A DNA stretch of 64,000 nucleotides, taken from NCBI GenBank assembly GCA_007694165.1, contig RECE01000241.1:1-64000 (forward strand). Reading direction: 5' to 3'. The notes under the pieces were generated by a model. It had not been told where the DNA came from, searched no databases, and saw only the letters and a list, made by a program, of their open reading frames with translations. Source of the stretch: Bacteroidota bacterium (lineage in GTDB: Bacteria > Bacteroidota > Bacteroidia > Bacteroidales > UBA7960). Positions 50,994 through 60,473 of this stretch are shown here, in pieces (the first letter of the stretch is position 1; each line of letters begins with the position of its first letter). Made by a program: the position numbers and the translations under genes.

Positions 50994-51707
50994 TTAATTT
51001 TTAACCAAAGTTCCGTTGGCTTTACCGTCAAGAATGATTTCTTTAAGGTTCCCGTTTTTGTGTACATCAAATACGATGATGGGGATATCGTTTTCACTGC
51101 AAAGGGTAAAGGCCGTTAAATCCATAATTCTCAGATTTCGCTTGTAGGCTTCATCAAAGGTTATTTCACTGAATTTGGTTGCGTTGGGGTCTTTTTCGGG
51201 GTCTGCGGTGTATACTCCATCTACCCGGGTACCCTTGAGCAGCACATCGGCTTTAATCTCCACGGCACGCAGGGCCGCGGCCGAATCGGTAGTAAAGAAC
51301 GGATTTCCCGTACCCCCGCTGATAATGGTTACAAAGCCCTGCTCCAGCAACCCTATGGCCCTTTTGCGACTCATTCTCTCACAAACCGGATCAATGGCAA
51401 TGCCTGATAAAACCACAGATTTTATTCCGGCATTATCAAGGGCAGACTGCAAAGCCAGGGAATTGATAACAGTGGCCAGCATGCCCATATAATCGCCCTG
51501 CACCCGGTCAAAACCTTTTCCGCTCCCGCTAACTCCTCTGAATATATTGCCACCCCCCAAAACAACGGCTACCTCGATACCTTTTTCATAAACAGACTTA
51601 ATTTCTTCCACATAGGCATTAAGCATGCCGGCATCAATCCCATGTCCGGCGCCGGAAGCCAGTGATTCACCGCTGAGTTTCAGTAATATTCTTTTGTATG
51701 TATTCAT
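50994..51707 (-). CDS. pyrH: UMP kinase
   Basis: RILLKLSGESL; VVLGGGNIFRG; GTGNPFFTTDSAAALRAVEIKADVLLKGT. Confidence 0.96.
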   Translation of the reverse strand: MNTYKRILLKLSGESLASGAGHGIDAGMLNAYVEEIKSVYEKGIEVAVVLGGGNIFRGVSGSGKGFDRVQGDYMGMLATVINSLALQSALDNAGIKSVVLSGIAIDPVCERMSRKRAIGLLEQGFVTIISGGTGNPFFTTDSAAALRAVEIKADVLLKGTRVDGVYTADPEKDPNATKFSEITFDEAYKRNLRIMDLTAFTLCSENDIPIIVFDVHKNGNLKEIILDGKANGTLVKN

Positions 51708-51951
51708 TTGTTGATGATTTATAGATTTTCATTCGAATAAAATTGGTCTAAATGATTGGTTAAATGGAACTTGCATAAACGACCTTATTACTCACAATCG
51801 TTTATTATTATTGGTGTTCGTGAGTTCGGTTCATTTCCTTTTGAGAGCACAGTGTTCATGCAAGTTTCACAAAGTTGCAAGTTTACATCTTTTTTCTTTA
51901 TCTGAGCCAAAAAAATTGTTCAAACACGACCCGTAAAATTCTTTCGGGCAC

Positions 51952-51978
51952 AAAAAAAAAGGGTCCGTTGGACCCTTT
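51952..51978 (-). terminator. Rho-independent terminator downstream of tsf
   Basis: GGGTCC-GTT-GGACCC hairpin; minus strand followed by TTTTTTTTT. Confidence 0.85.
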
Positions 51979-51999
51979 TGTAAGAATTATCTTGTTTGA

Positions 52000-52827
52000 C
52001 TAAGAAAGAGCAAATCTTTTAAAGTCAACAACAGTAAGACCTTTGTCAGTTTCTGTAAGCATTTGCTGAACCGTTTTTTTGGTGTCTTTGTAAAAATCCT
52101 GGTTAAGCAAGGTGCTTTCTTTGAAGAACTTATTGAGTTTACCCATGGCAATTTTCTCAAGCATTTCTTCGGGTTTGCCTTCCTGGCGGGCAATATCTTT
52201 ACCAATTTCAATTTCCTTGGCAATTACCTCTTCCGAAACACTTTCCTTGTCAAGGGCAACAGGGGCCATAGCAGCAATTTGCATTACCACATCCTTGCCG
52301 GTTTGTTCGTCAGCAACATCCTTGTTGAATGCAGCGATGGAAGCAACGCGGTTTCCGGGGTGATTATAAGAAAAAGCTCTTTCGCCGGTTACGACTTGAA
52401 ATTTAGAAAGGTTGAGTTTTTCACCAGTCTTACCAATCATATCGATGACTTTATCTTCCACTTTTCTGCCATCAACTTCCAGACTTTTGAGTTCATCAAC
52501 ATTTTTGCATCCTTTTTCCAGCCCCAACTCAAGCAACATATTGGTAAAATCAATTATTTCCTGGTTTTTGGCTACAAAGTCGGTTTCGCAGTTGAACATT
52601 ATCACAGCCGCTGTTTTATTGTCGTCAGTGGTTTTAGAAAGTACAACACCTTCATTGGCATCACGGTCTGCACGGTTGCTGGCTAATTTTTGTCCTGTTT
52701 TGCGAAGGATATCAATCGCTTTTTCAAAATCGCCTTCAGACTCCACCAGTGCTTTTTTACAATCCATCATCCCGGCACCGGTTTGCTTGCGCAATTCATT
52801 TACTTGAGCAGCAGTAATATTCGCCAT
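52000..52827 (-). CDS. tsf: Elongation factor Ts
   Basis: AAQVNELRKQTGAGMMDCKKALVESEGDFEKAIDILR; ETDFVAKN. Confidence 0.97.
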   Translation of the reverse strand: MANITAAQVNELRKQTGAGMMDCKKALVESEGDFEKAIDILRKTGQKLASNRADRDANEGVVLSKTTDDNKTAAVIMFNCETDFVAKNQEIIDFTNMLLELGLEKGCKNVDELKSLEVDGRKVEDKVIDMIGKTGEKLNLSKFQVVTGERAFSYNHPGNRVASIAAFNKDVADEQTGKDVVMQIAAMAPVALDKESVSEEVIAKEIEIGKDIARQEGKPEEMLEKIAMGKLNKFFKESTLLNQDFYKDTKKTVQQMLTETDKGLTVVDFKRFALS

Positions 52828-52857
52828 ATTTATGTTTTTATTAAAATTAATATCTGA

Positions 52858-53775
52858 TTATTTCCTGGGTTTTTTCACAGCAGCGCCTCTGGGAGCTTTG
52901 GATGCTTTCTTCATAGAATCATCATCCTCCTCTTCCTTGGCTTTGAGTTTTCTTGCTTTTCTGGCAGCTTCTTTTTCATCCTCGTCAAGCTCTTCTACAT
53001 CCTGCAATGACTGTGCTTTGGCAATTTTTTCTGCTTCAGCTTCCAGTTCTCTTTCTTCTTCCTCTTCAAGCGCCTTGTCTTTTTCCAGCTTTCTTTCAGT
53101 TAAACCTTCCTGAATGGCTTCCACCATTGTTTTGAGGATAACAGAAATGGATTTGGAAGCGTCGTCATTTGCGGGAATTGGAAAGTCCACCTCATTAGGA
53201 TTTGAGTTGGTATCTACAATCGCAAATGTGGGGATGTTGAGTTTTTGTGCTTCAGCAACTGCGATATGCTCTTTCATGATATCTACGATGAAGATAGCAG
53301 CAGGTAGTCTTGAAAGGTCAACGATGGAACCGAATTGTTTTTCCAGTTTCGCTCTTTCCCTTGTAATCTGCAGTCTTTCTTTTTTGGAGATATTTTCGAA
53401 AGTTCCGTCAGTACCCATTTTATCGATAAGCGCCATTTTCTTTACCGCTTTTCTTATGGTAGCGAAATTGGTAAGCATACCTCCGGGCCATCTTTCGGTA
53501 ACGTAGGGCATGTTGATTTTTTTCACCTGTTCTGCTACTACGTCTTTGGCTTGTTTTTTTGTTGCAACAAAAAGAATTTTCTTGCCAGATTTGGCAATTT
53601 GTTTCATTGCTGCAGCAGCCTCATCAATTTTGGCAATAGTTTTATTCAAATCTATGATATGAATACCACTTCTTTCCATAAAAATATAAGGGGCCATATT
53701 GGGGTTCCACTTGCGTTTGAGGTGACCGAAGTGTACTCCAGCTTCTAAAAGTTCGTTATAATTGGTTCTTGCCAT
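52858..53775 (-). CDS. rpsB: 30S ribosomal protein S2 with long charged C-terminal extension
   Basis: LLEAGVHFGHLKRKWNPNMAPYIFMERSGIHIIDL; GGMLTNFATIRKAV; C-terminal ~70 aa of E/K-rich sequence. Confidence 0.97.
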   Translation of the reverse strand: MARTNYNELLEAGVHFGHLKRKWNPNMAPYIFMERSGIHIIDLNKTIAKIDEAAAAMKQIAKSGKKILFVATKKQAKDVVAEQVKKINMPYVTERWPGGMLTNFATIRKAVKKMALIDKMGTDGTFENISKKERLQITRERAKLEKQFGSIVDLSRLPAAIFIVDIMKEHIAVAEAQKLNIPTFAIVDTNSNPNEVDFPIPANDDASKSISVILKTMVEAIQEGLTERKLEKDKALEEEEERELEAEAEKIAKAQSLQDVEELDEDEKEAARKARKLKAKEEEDDDSMKKASKAPRGAAVKKPRK

Positions 53776-53802
53776 GTTAAAAATAATTTTCCAAAAGTGA
53801 AA

Positions 53803-54189
53803 TTAACGTTTGCTGAATTGGAATTTCTTCCTGGCTTTTTTCTGGCCGGGTTTCTTCCGTTCTACCATTCTGGGGTCACGACGCATAAGGCCTTTTGACT
53901 TGAGAGCCGGACGCCATTCGCCGTTGATTTCAACCAAAGCCCTGGAAATAGCAAGCCTGAGTGCTTCTGCCTGCCCTTTAATCCCACCACCATCAAGATT
54001 CGCCTTAAGGTCATATTTACCTTCATTTCCGGTAATTTGGAATGGTTGGTTAACGATGTATTGCAGAATAGAAGTAGTAAAATAATCTTTTACGTCTCTT
54101 TTGTTTACAGTAACCTGACCTGTGCCGGGCTTGAGATAAACTCTGGCAACAGCAGTTTTTCTTCTTCCTATAGTGTTAATAACTTCCAT
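53803..54189 (-). CDS. rpsI: 30S ribosomal protein S9
   Basis: GRRKTAVARVYLKPGTG; C-terminal RDPRMVERKKPGQKKARKKFQFSKR. Confidence 0.97.
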   Translation of the reverse strand: MEVINTIGRRKTAVARVYLKPGTGQVTVNKRDVKDYFTTSILQYIVNQPFQITGNEGKYDLKANLDGGGIKGQAEALRLAISRALVEINGEWRPALKSKGLMRRDPRMVERKKPGQKKARKKFQFSKR

Positions 54190-54191
54190 GC

Positions 54192-54647
54192 TTACTTGAT
54201 TGTATTAAGGTTGATTGATTGTGGTTGTTGAGCCTGATGTGGGTGCTCAGAACCTGCGTATATATATACATTGCGCAAGAGGGCATCTCCCAGTTTGGTT
54301 TTGGGAAGCATACCTTTAACAGCCTTGCGAATAATTTCGGTAGGCCTTTTGTCAAGCATTTGCTTAACACTGGTAAAACGCTGACCCCCGGGGTAACCGG
54401 TATGGCGAACATATTGCTTCTGGTCCCACTTTTTGCCGGTGAGCTCAATCTTCTCGGCATTGATAATGATCACATTATCCCCGCAATCAACATGGGGCGT
54501 ATAGTTCACTTTATGCTTTCCGCGTACAATTTTGGCTACCTTACTGGCAAGACGGCCTAAAATATGCTTTTCTGCATCAACAATTACCCAGTCTTTGGTA
54601 ACTGTATCCTTGTTGGCAGAAACTGTTTTATAGCTTAATGTATCCAT
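54192..54647 (-). CDS. rplM: 50S ribosomal protein L13
   Basis: DWVIVDAEKHILGRLASKVAKIVRGKHKVNYTPHVDCGDNVIIINAEKIELTGKKWDQKQYVRHTGYPGG. Confidence 0.97.
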   Translation of the reverse strand: MDTLSYKTVSANKDTVTKDWVIVDAEKHILGRLASKVAKIVRGKHKVNYTPHVDCGDNVIIINAEKIELTGKKWDQKQYVRHTGYPGGQRFTSVKQMLDKRPTEIIRKAVKGMLPKTKLGDALLRNVYIYAGSEHPHQAQQPQSINLNTIK

Positions 54648-54815
54648 TTATTTGCTTAATTTGCTGTATTTGATTTTTTTATAGCACAAAATTCCCCTTT
54701 AGTAAGGGGGGTGCAAAGCTAAAACTAATTTTTAATTCGGGCAAATTTATTAACAATTAGTTGTTGATAAATTATTTATAAACATAGTGACAAAACGGTT
54801 CAATTTTTCAGGCTG

Positions 54816-54848
54816 CAAAGTTAGAAATTATTTCCTTTTGTTTTTCAA
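54816..54848 (-). promoter_or_regulatory. Putative Bacteroidota promoter for rplM-rpsI-rpsB-tsf (TTG-N22-TAACTTTG)
   Basis: Minus-strand TAACTTTG (complement 54816-54823) matches -7 TAnnTTTG; TTG at complement 54846-54848. Confidence 0.5.
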
Positions 54849-55002
54849 CAATTTGCAAAATATTAATTCATCCCTGCAATCACTTTTAACACATATTTAA
54901 TCCAACAGATAACTATAAAGCTTTCAATTGTTTATTTTTGCACTGTTCTTTTTCAACAGAATCCTTTTATTAATCCCTGTATCCTGCAAAATCCCCCCAG
55001 AA

Positions 55003-56268
55003 ATGAACCTCTCTCCACTCAAAATCATAATGCTGATGGTCGCCTTATGGCTCAGCTTGCCTCAAAGCAAAGCCATGACTCTTTCTCCCCATGCCGAAAT
55101 AACGATGCTCACGGCAAGCCCCGGCGATGAGCTTTACTCTGTATTCGGGCATAGTGCCCTGAGGGTTGTGGACAGGGAAAACAATCTTGACCTGGTATTC
55201 AATTATGGAACCTTTGATTTTGATACACCCAATTTCTACCTGCAGTTTACACGCGGAAAATTGCTTTACAAACTTTCTGTGGCTCCTATGGAATATTTTG
55301 TTCCCGAATACCGGTTTGAAGGAAGGGCAATATATGAACAGGTGCTCAATTTGAACCAGGTGCAAAAACAACAAGTCTTTGATTTTTTAATGATAAACCG
55401 ATTGCCGGAAAACGCCTATTATCATTACGATTTTTTTTATGACAATTGTGCAACCCGTATTCGCGACCTTGTGGATTATATTCTGGAGCCTGTATGGCCG
55501 GTTGAAAGTGAAATAAACGAGGAGTCCATTGCATTGATACGCTCCATGCTTGACTACGAATTTGATTACAAACCGGATCTGAAACCTTCGCGAACCTTCC
55601 GCGATTTGCTTCAGCCATTTCTTGTAACCATGCCCTGGAGTACATTTGGTATCGACCTTGCTTTGGGCCTTCCTGCTGACAAGGTGGCTACAGTTTGGGA
55701 TTTCATGTACCTGCCCGATGAAATGCTCATTGCTTTTGCGCTGGCACATCATGGCGACGGAAGACCCCTTGTATCGGAATACAGAATTATTATACCCAAA
55801 ACGGTGGAGCTTTCGCCTGCCTCAAAAATAACTCCCCAGATGGTAATGTGGCTTCTGGTATTGCTGGCACTGGCGAGTCTTTTCAGGGCAAAATGGTCAC
55901 TGATTTTTGACAAAATATTCTTCAATGTTTTGGGCATTACAGGTCTTGTTATTGTTTTTCTCTGGTTTTTTTCAGATCACATCACCACCAAAGCCAACCT
56001 GAATATCCTTTGGGCTATTCCAACACATCTGTATTTTATCTGGAGGGCCAATTATACCTCTTTGGGTGGTTCAGTAAAATGGTACTTCCGCTTTGTATCC
56101 TTTTTGTCATTGGGTTTACTGGTTTTATGGCCATTTATACCTCAGGCTTTCCATGGAGCATTTTTCCCCATTATACTTATTTCATTGCTGAAATCTCTTC
56201 CTTACGGATTTTCAATACCATTTATCTCAAAGCATCTGAAAGGAATTGCAGGCAATCAAATGTTTTGA
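55003..56268 (+). CDS. DUF4105 domain-containing membrane protein
   Basis: ITMLTASPGDELYSVFGHSALRVVD; FNYGTFDFDTPNFYLQFTRGKLLYKL; YHYDFFYDNCATRIRDLVD; C-terminal TM helices. Confidence 0.85.
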   Translation: MNLSPLKIIMLMVALWLSLPQSKAMTLSPHAEITMLTASPGDELYSVFGHSALRVVDRENNLDLVFNYGTFDFDTPNFYLQFTRGKLLYKLSVAPMEYFVPEYRFEGRAIYEQVLNLNQVQKQQVFDFLMINRLPENAYYHYDFFYDNCATRIRDLVDYILEPVWPVESEINEESIALIRSMLDYEFDYKPDLKPSRTFRDLLQPFLVTMPWSTFGIDLALGLPADKVATVWDFMYLPDEMLIAFALAHHGDGRPLVSEYRIIIPKTVELSPASKITPQMVMWLLVLLALASLFRAKWSLIFDKIFFNVLGITGLVIVFLWFFSDHITTKANLNILWAIPTHLYFIWRANYTSLGGSVKWYFRFVSFLSLGLLVLWPFIPQAFHGAFFPIILISLLKSLPYGFSIPFISKHLKGIAGNQMF

Positions 56269-56324
56269 ACAATAGAGTCAATTGCTTGTTTCTCAAAGTG
56301 TAATAACTAAAAAGCGCGACAATT

Positions 56325-57257
56325 ATGGTAAAGGGGCTTATTCAAGGTTTGCATCATGTTACCTCCTTTTCAGGAAGTGCAAAAAATAACATTCGTTTTT
56401 ATACGGAAATACTTGGATTACAATTCGTAAAAAAGACCGTTAATTATGACAGTCCGGATACCCTGCATCTTTATTATGGCGATAAAACCGGTAATCCTGG
56501 GAGTGTAACCACTTTTTTCCCATTTTCAGGCATCACACGTGGCAAAACCGGTAACAGTTCGGTAACATCCACCATGTTTTCCATTGGAGCTGATTCCATC
56601 GGATTCTGGACCAATCGGCTAAAAACTCACCAGGTCGATTTTCGCGGCCCATTTACACGTTTTGATGAAGAGTATATCTATTTTGATGATTTTGATGGCA
56701 TACAGGTAGAGCTTGTTGCCAATGCAGCAGATCTGCGTCCGGGTTGTTCTACCGCAGGTATCCCTGCTGAGCATGGCATCAAAGGCCTTTATTCCCTTAC
56801 ACTTAGTTATGCCTCTTCAGAACCCACCCAGGAGTTTCTAACCCGCCACATGAACCATCTGTTATTGAAGAGTGACTCTGACAGGAGCAGGCTATATTCG
56901 AAAGATAACCAACCCGGCAATTATATCGATCTGCTATCCAGACCCTCCATGCCCAATCACTTACCCGGAACAGGCACAGTGCATCATCTTGCTTTTCAAA
57001 CCAGTGATGAAACAAGCCAGGAAAAAATACGAACCCATCTTTACCGTGCAGGATTTCATCCCTCACCCGTAATGGATCGCCAGTACTTTAAATCTATCTA
57101 TTTTCGTGAACCCGGCGGAGTGTTAATGGAAATTGCCACGGCAGGACCCGGCTTTTTGATTGATGAAAGCCCCAATGAACTGGGAGAGAACCTTAAACTT
57201 CCTCATTGGCTTGAGGCCAAACGTGAGGAGATAGAAGCCGGTTTGGGAATGACTTAA
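56325..57257 (+). CDS. VOC/glyoxalase-superfamily ring-cleaving dioxygenase-like protein
   Basis: GLHHVTSFSGSAKNNIRFYTEILGLQFVKKTVNYD; GTVHHLAFQT; second VOC repeat SIYFREPGGVLMEIAT. Confidence 0.88.
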   Translation: MVKGLIQGLHHVTSFSGSAKNNIRFYTEILGLQFVKKTVNYDSPDTLHLYYGDKTGNPGSVTTFFPFSGITRGKTGNSSVTSTMFSIGADSIGFWTNRLKTHQVDFRGPFTRFDEEYIYFDDFDGIQVELVANAADLRPGCSTAGIPAEHGIKGLYSLTLSYASSEPTQEFLTRHMNHLLLKSDSDRSRLYSKDNQPGNYIDLLSRPSMPNHLPGTGTVHHLAFQTSDETSQEKIRTHLYRAGFHPSPVMDRQYFKSIYFREPGGVLMEIATAGPGFLIDESPNELGENLKLPHWLEAKREEIEAGLGMT

Positions 57258-57286
57258 TTTTTGGCATCCTTATGTAACTGCGGTTT

Positions 57287-58237
57287 TTATCCTGCAGCCA
57301 GGGGATGATACTCTCCTCTGAGCCCCACCGGATTAGCATTCCTGATTTCGTAAGCAATAGAAATACTGGGCCTTACGGTATCCAACCCAAAACCATCCCC
57401 CTGAAGAATGTGATTGTAGCTCTGAGTATGCAAATCGGTAAAGCCTCCACTGAACTCAAACTCTTCACCATTTAGGGTCAAAGAACGGTATGTGTGTTGT
57501 CCTTTGGCTTTTACTTCAGAGGGTAAATCGCTGCTGTTTACACTGAGAAACCATCTTACACGTGCTTTTTCGAGTGACAAAAACCCTGCGGCTTTGTCCC
57601 GCTGGCTTACATGTACAATGTTCTCCTTAACAGAACCAAAAATCCAGGTAAGCATGTCGAAAAAATGAATACCTATATTGGTGCCTACACCTCCTGATTT
57701 TTCAGTATTTCCTTTCCAGGAATAAAAATACCAGGAACCTCTTGAAGTGATATAGGAAAGATCAATGTCATAGATTTTATCGGCAGGCCCATTGTCAATT
57801 CGTTCTTTTAGCTGAGCAACAGCAGGATGGTGCCTGAGTTGCAAGATGTTAAAAATCTTTTTCCCGGTTTCCTTTTCTATTTCAGCCAGGGCATCTACAT
57901 TCCAGGGGTTTAGTACCAATGGTTTTTCGCAAATAGCATGGGCCTGGTTGCGCAGACACATTCTAATGTGCGAATCATGCAAATAATTGGGTGAGCAGAT
58001 ACTCACATAATCCATAGCATATTCCCCTTTTTTTCGAAGCTTATCCATGTGTCTGTCAAATCTTTCCGGTTCGGTAAAGAAATCTGCTTCAGGGAAGTAA
58101 CTATCAATAACTCCTACACTATCAAAAGGATCCAGTGCGGCAATCAGATTATTATTGGTTTCCTTTATTGCTTTCATGTGCCGGGGTGCTATATAACCAG
58201 CAGCACCTATCAATCCAAATTGTACAGGACGGTTCAT
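57287..58237 (-). CDS. Gfo/Idh/MocA oxidoreductase, WlbA/WbpB-like (UDP-GlcNAcA 3-dehydrogenase family)
   Basis: FGLIGAAGYIAPRHMKAIKETNNNLIAALDPFDSVGVIDSYFPEADFFTEPERFDRH; DYVSICSPNYLHDSHIRMCLRNQAHAICEKPL; GGVGTNIGIHFFDML. Confidence 0.85.
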   Translation of the reverse strand: MNRPVQFGLIGAAGYIAPRHMKAIKETNNNLIAALDPFDSVGVIDSYFPEADFFTEPERFDRHMDKLRKKGEYAMDYVSICSPNYLHDSHIRMCLRNQAHAICEKPLVLNPWNVDALAEIEKETGKKIFNILQLRHHPAVAQLKERIDNGPADKIYDIDLSYITSRGSWYFYSWKGNTEKSGGVGTNIGIHFFDMLTWIFGSVKENIVHVSQRDKAAGFLSLEKARVRWFLSVNSSDLPSEVKAKGQHTYRSLTLNGEEFEFSGGFTDLHTQSYNHILQGDGFGLDTVRPSISIAYEIRNANPVGLRGEYHPLAAG

Positions 58238-58509
58238 TGGAAAAAAATTGTTTTAAAGTAATTAGCTTCGCTGAGAACGATGTGACATACAGTAATCATG
58301 GTTGTTGTTAAAGAAACACTTCCACAGACGGATATACATAATTCACTGGTTGTTGTATCACAATAACGCTTATTATGAATGATTTATCCTTTATTGCCTC
58401 CCCTATTCTATCTTTCTTTCCCATCACGCTATCATATTGCCAGATAACACATCTAAAAAATCAGTTCACAAAAGTATAAATTTTTAGGTGAGTTTCGTCG
58501 TCAAAACAA

Positions 58510-58517
58510 TATCTTTG
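58510..58517 (+). promoter_or_regulatory. Putative -7 promoter element TATCTTTG upstream of UpxY
   Basis: Exact TAnnTTTG; implies a leader of about 110 nt. The -33 element is weak. Confidence 0.35.
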
Positions 58518-58632
58518 CACCGGAATAGCATTGCAATAAGGTTTTAGATGAGCATATTTCATAGCTCGGTTATAAAAAGAACGTTTTATATCTATAATAT
58601 TAATTGTATATTTGACAATCATATGAGGTTTT

Positions 58633-59145
58633 ATGCGCAAGAAAAAATGGTTAGCACTATATACACGGCCAAGATTTGAAAAGAAGATCTATAAGATTTT
58701 AAATGAAAAAAATATCACCTGCTACCTGCCGCTGGTAAAAACTATGCGCCAATGGACTGACCGCCGCAAATGGGTAGAAGTGCCATTGTTTAGTTCATAC
58801 CTGTTTGTGCAAATTGATGATTTATCTTTTACGGAAGTCCTCAATACACCAGGAGCATTACGATTTATAAGTTTTGATGGAAAAGTAGTAGAAATCCCGG
58901 AAAAAGAAATAGACAATATAAAATGGGTGCTTTCTACCGATATCATCACCAATCCACTGGAGGAAAAAATTCCATCAGGAAGTCATGTGCAGATAGTAAA
59001 AGGTCCTTTAAGCGGATTATCAGCGGAAATGGTCAATTACAATAACAAGAATATAATTATTGTCAGAATAGATCAGTTGGATAAAACCTTTGAAATACAT
59101 ATCCCTCGAAATCATGTAAAGCTGGTTAAGGAACAGGCTAAGTAA
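58633..59145 (+). CDS. UpxY/NusG-like transcription antiterminator
   Basis: KKWLALYTRPRFEKKIYKILNEKNITCYLPLVKTMRQWTDRRKWVEVPLFSSYLFVQI; KOW-like SGSHVQIVKGPLSGLSAEMV. Confidence 0.92.
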   Translation: MRKKKWLALYTRPRFEKKIYKILNEKNITCYLPLVKTMRQWTDRRKWVEVPLFSSYLFVQIDDLSFTEVLNTPGALRFISFDGKVVEIPEKEIDNIKWVLSTDIITNPLEEKIPSGSHVQIVKGPLSGLSAEMVNYNNKNIIIVRIDQLDKTFEIHIPRNHVKLVKEQAK

Positions 59146-59166
59146 TGAGATGCTTTATTTTACGTG

Positions 59167-59182
59167 AAACGCTTAAGCGTTT
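59167..59182. repeat. 16-bp perfect palindrome AAACGCTTAAGCGTTT
   Basis: Between the UpxY-like gene and the sugar transferase gene. Confidence 0.8.
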
Positions 59183-59330
59183 ATAAGGATCTTATTGATA
59201 ATTTTGCGTACCATGCCCGTGCTTATTTTCCAAACAAACAGCAGCAATGTGCATACCAGCGGAAATTAACGATGAACTGAGGAGGGATTAATTTGGGGGT
59301 TACAGTATAAAAAGGGATAAACTAGTTGAT

Positions 59331-60440
59331 ATGGCAGAGAAGCTGTTTTTAAAAGATGAATTATTGACCAAGACCCATTTGAATGGCAGCGGGGATAGAA
59401 GTCATCTGGAAAATAAAATACGGGTGGAGGCAGGAGATGGGGTCTTAAAATTGATTAATACGTATGTTGATGTAAACCTATCCAGTACACAGGTATTTAG
59501 TACTTCAACCGTATTTAACATAGAGAAGTTTGAAAAAAAGGAGATATCCTCTGTAGTTAATCTCAAAAGAATTAACGACTTAAGAAGAATCAACAAATTT
59601 TTTGAAGCTATCAATGAAAACATCGCCTACGGAACGATTTTTATTGGGTGTTCCGAAACGCTTGAACTTCGGAAAAAGAGACTTCTCAATAAATTTCCCG
59701 GGGTAGTCAACCGCTTATACCTGGCCGGAGACTACATATTCAAAAGAGTTTTTCCTAAATTACCCCTTACCAAACAGGTTTATTTTGCACTTACCGGTGG
59801 GAGAAATCGTGTCATAAGCAGGGCCGAAACCCTTGGAAGGCTTTATTCATGTGGGTTTGAAGTAATTCATGAAGAAACACACGGGTATCTTTACTATTTT
59901 GTTGCCCGCAAGGTGAAACCCCCGGCCTATGATTTGTCACCCTCCTATGGGCCTGTCTTTGCCATGGAGCGATCAGGTAAATATGGTAAGAAAATAAAAG
60001 TATATAAATTTCGCACCATGTACCCTTATTCGGAATACCTTCAAAAATATGTGTACGAAAAGCATAAGCTGGATAATGGGGGCAAATTCAATAATGATTT
60101 CAGAATAACAGCAACAGGAGAATTTATGCGCAAATTCTGGATAGATGAATTACCCATGCTTTTTAATTTGTTGAAACTCCAACTCAAACTGGTGGGAGTC
60201 AGGCCTCTTAGCAGGCAGTATCAAAGTCTTTATCCTTCTCAATTGCTCGAATTGAGACATAAGTTCAAACCTGGTCTTGTGCCCCCATATTATGCCGATA
60301 TGCCCTCAAATTTTGAAGAAATCATATCCTCTGAAGAAAGATACCTTGAGAGTTATCAGAAAAACCCCTGGATTACAGATTTCCGGTATTTCTGGAAGGC
60401 TTTTTTTAATATTGTGTTTCGCAATGCCCGCAGCAAATAG
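59331..60440 (+). CDS. Sugar transferase (polyprenyl-phosphate sugar-1-phosphate transferase-like), atypical N-terminus
   Basis: C-terminal MERSGKYGKKIKVYKFRTM...NDFRITATGEFMRKFWIDELPMLFNLLKLQLKLVGVRPLS. Confidence 0.85.
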   Translation: MAEKLFLKDELLTKTHLNGSGDRSHLENKIRVEAGDGVLKLINTYVDVNLSSTQVFSTSTVFNIEKFEKKEISSVVNLKRINDLRRINKFFEAINENIAYGTIFIGCSETLELRKKRLLNKFPGVVNRLYLAGDYIFKRVFPKLPLTKQVYFALTGGRNRVISRAETLGRLYSCGFEVIHEETHGYLYYFVARKVKPPAYDLSPSYGPVFAMERSGKYGKKIKVYKFRTMYPYSEYLQKYVYEKHKLDNGGKFNNDFRITATGEFMRKFWIDELPMLFNLLKLQLKLVGVRPLSRQYQSLYPSQLLELRHKFKPGLVPPYYADMPSNFEEIISSEERYLESYQKNPWITDFRYFWKAFFNIVFRNARSK

Positions 60441-60473
60441 GCTTTGCCAACCTGCAACAGATATTCGCATGTA

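Noticed and set aside
52063-52686. 207-aa plus-strand ORF opposite tsf
   Set aside because: Antisense shadow of EF-Ts.
58238-58632. Possible invertible promoter upstream of UpxY
   Set aside because: I looked for long inverted repeats flanking the promoter and found none by eye; no recombinase gene nearby.
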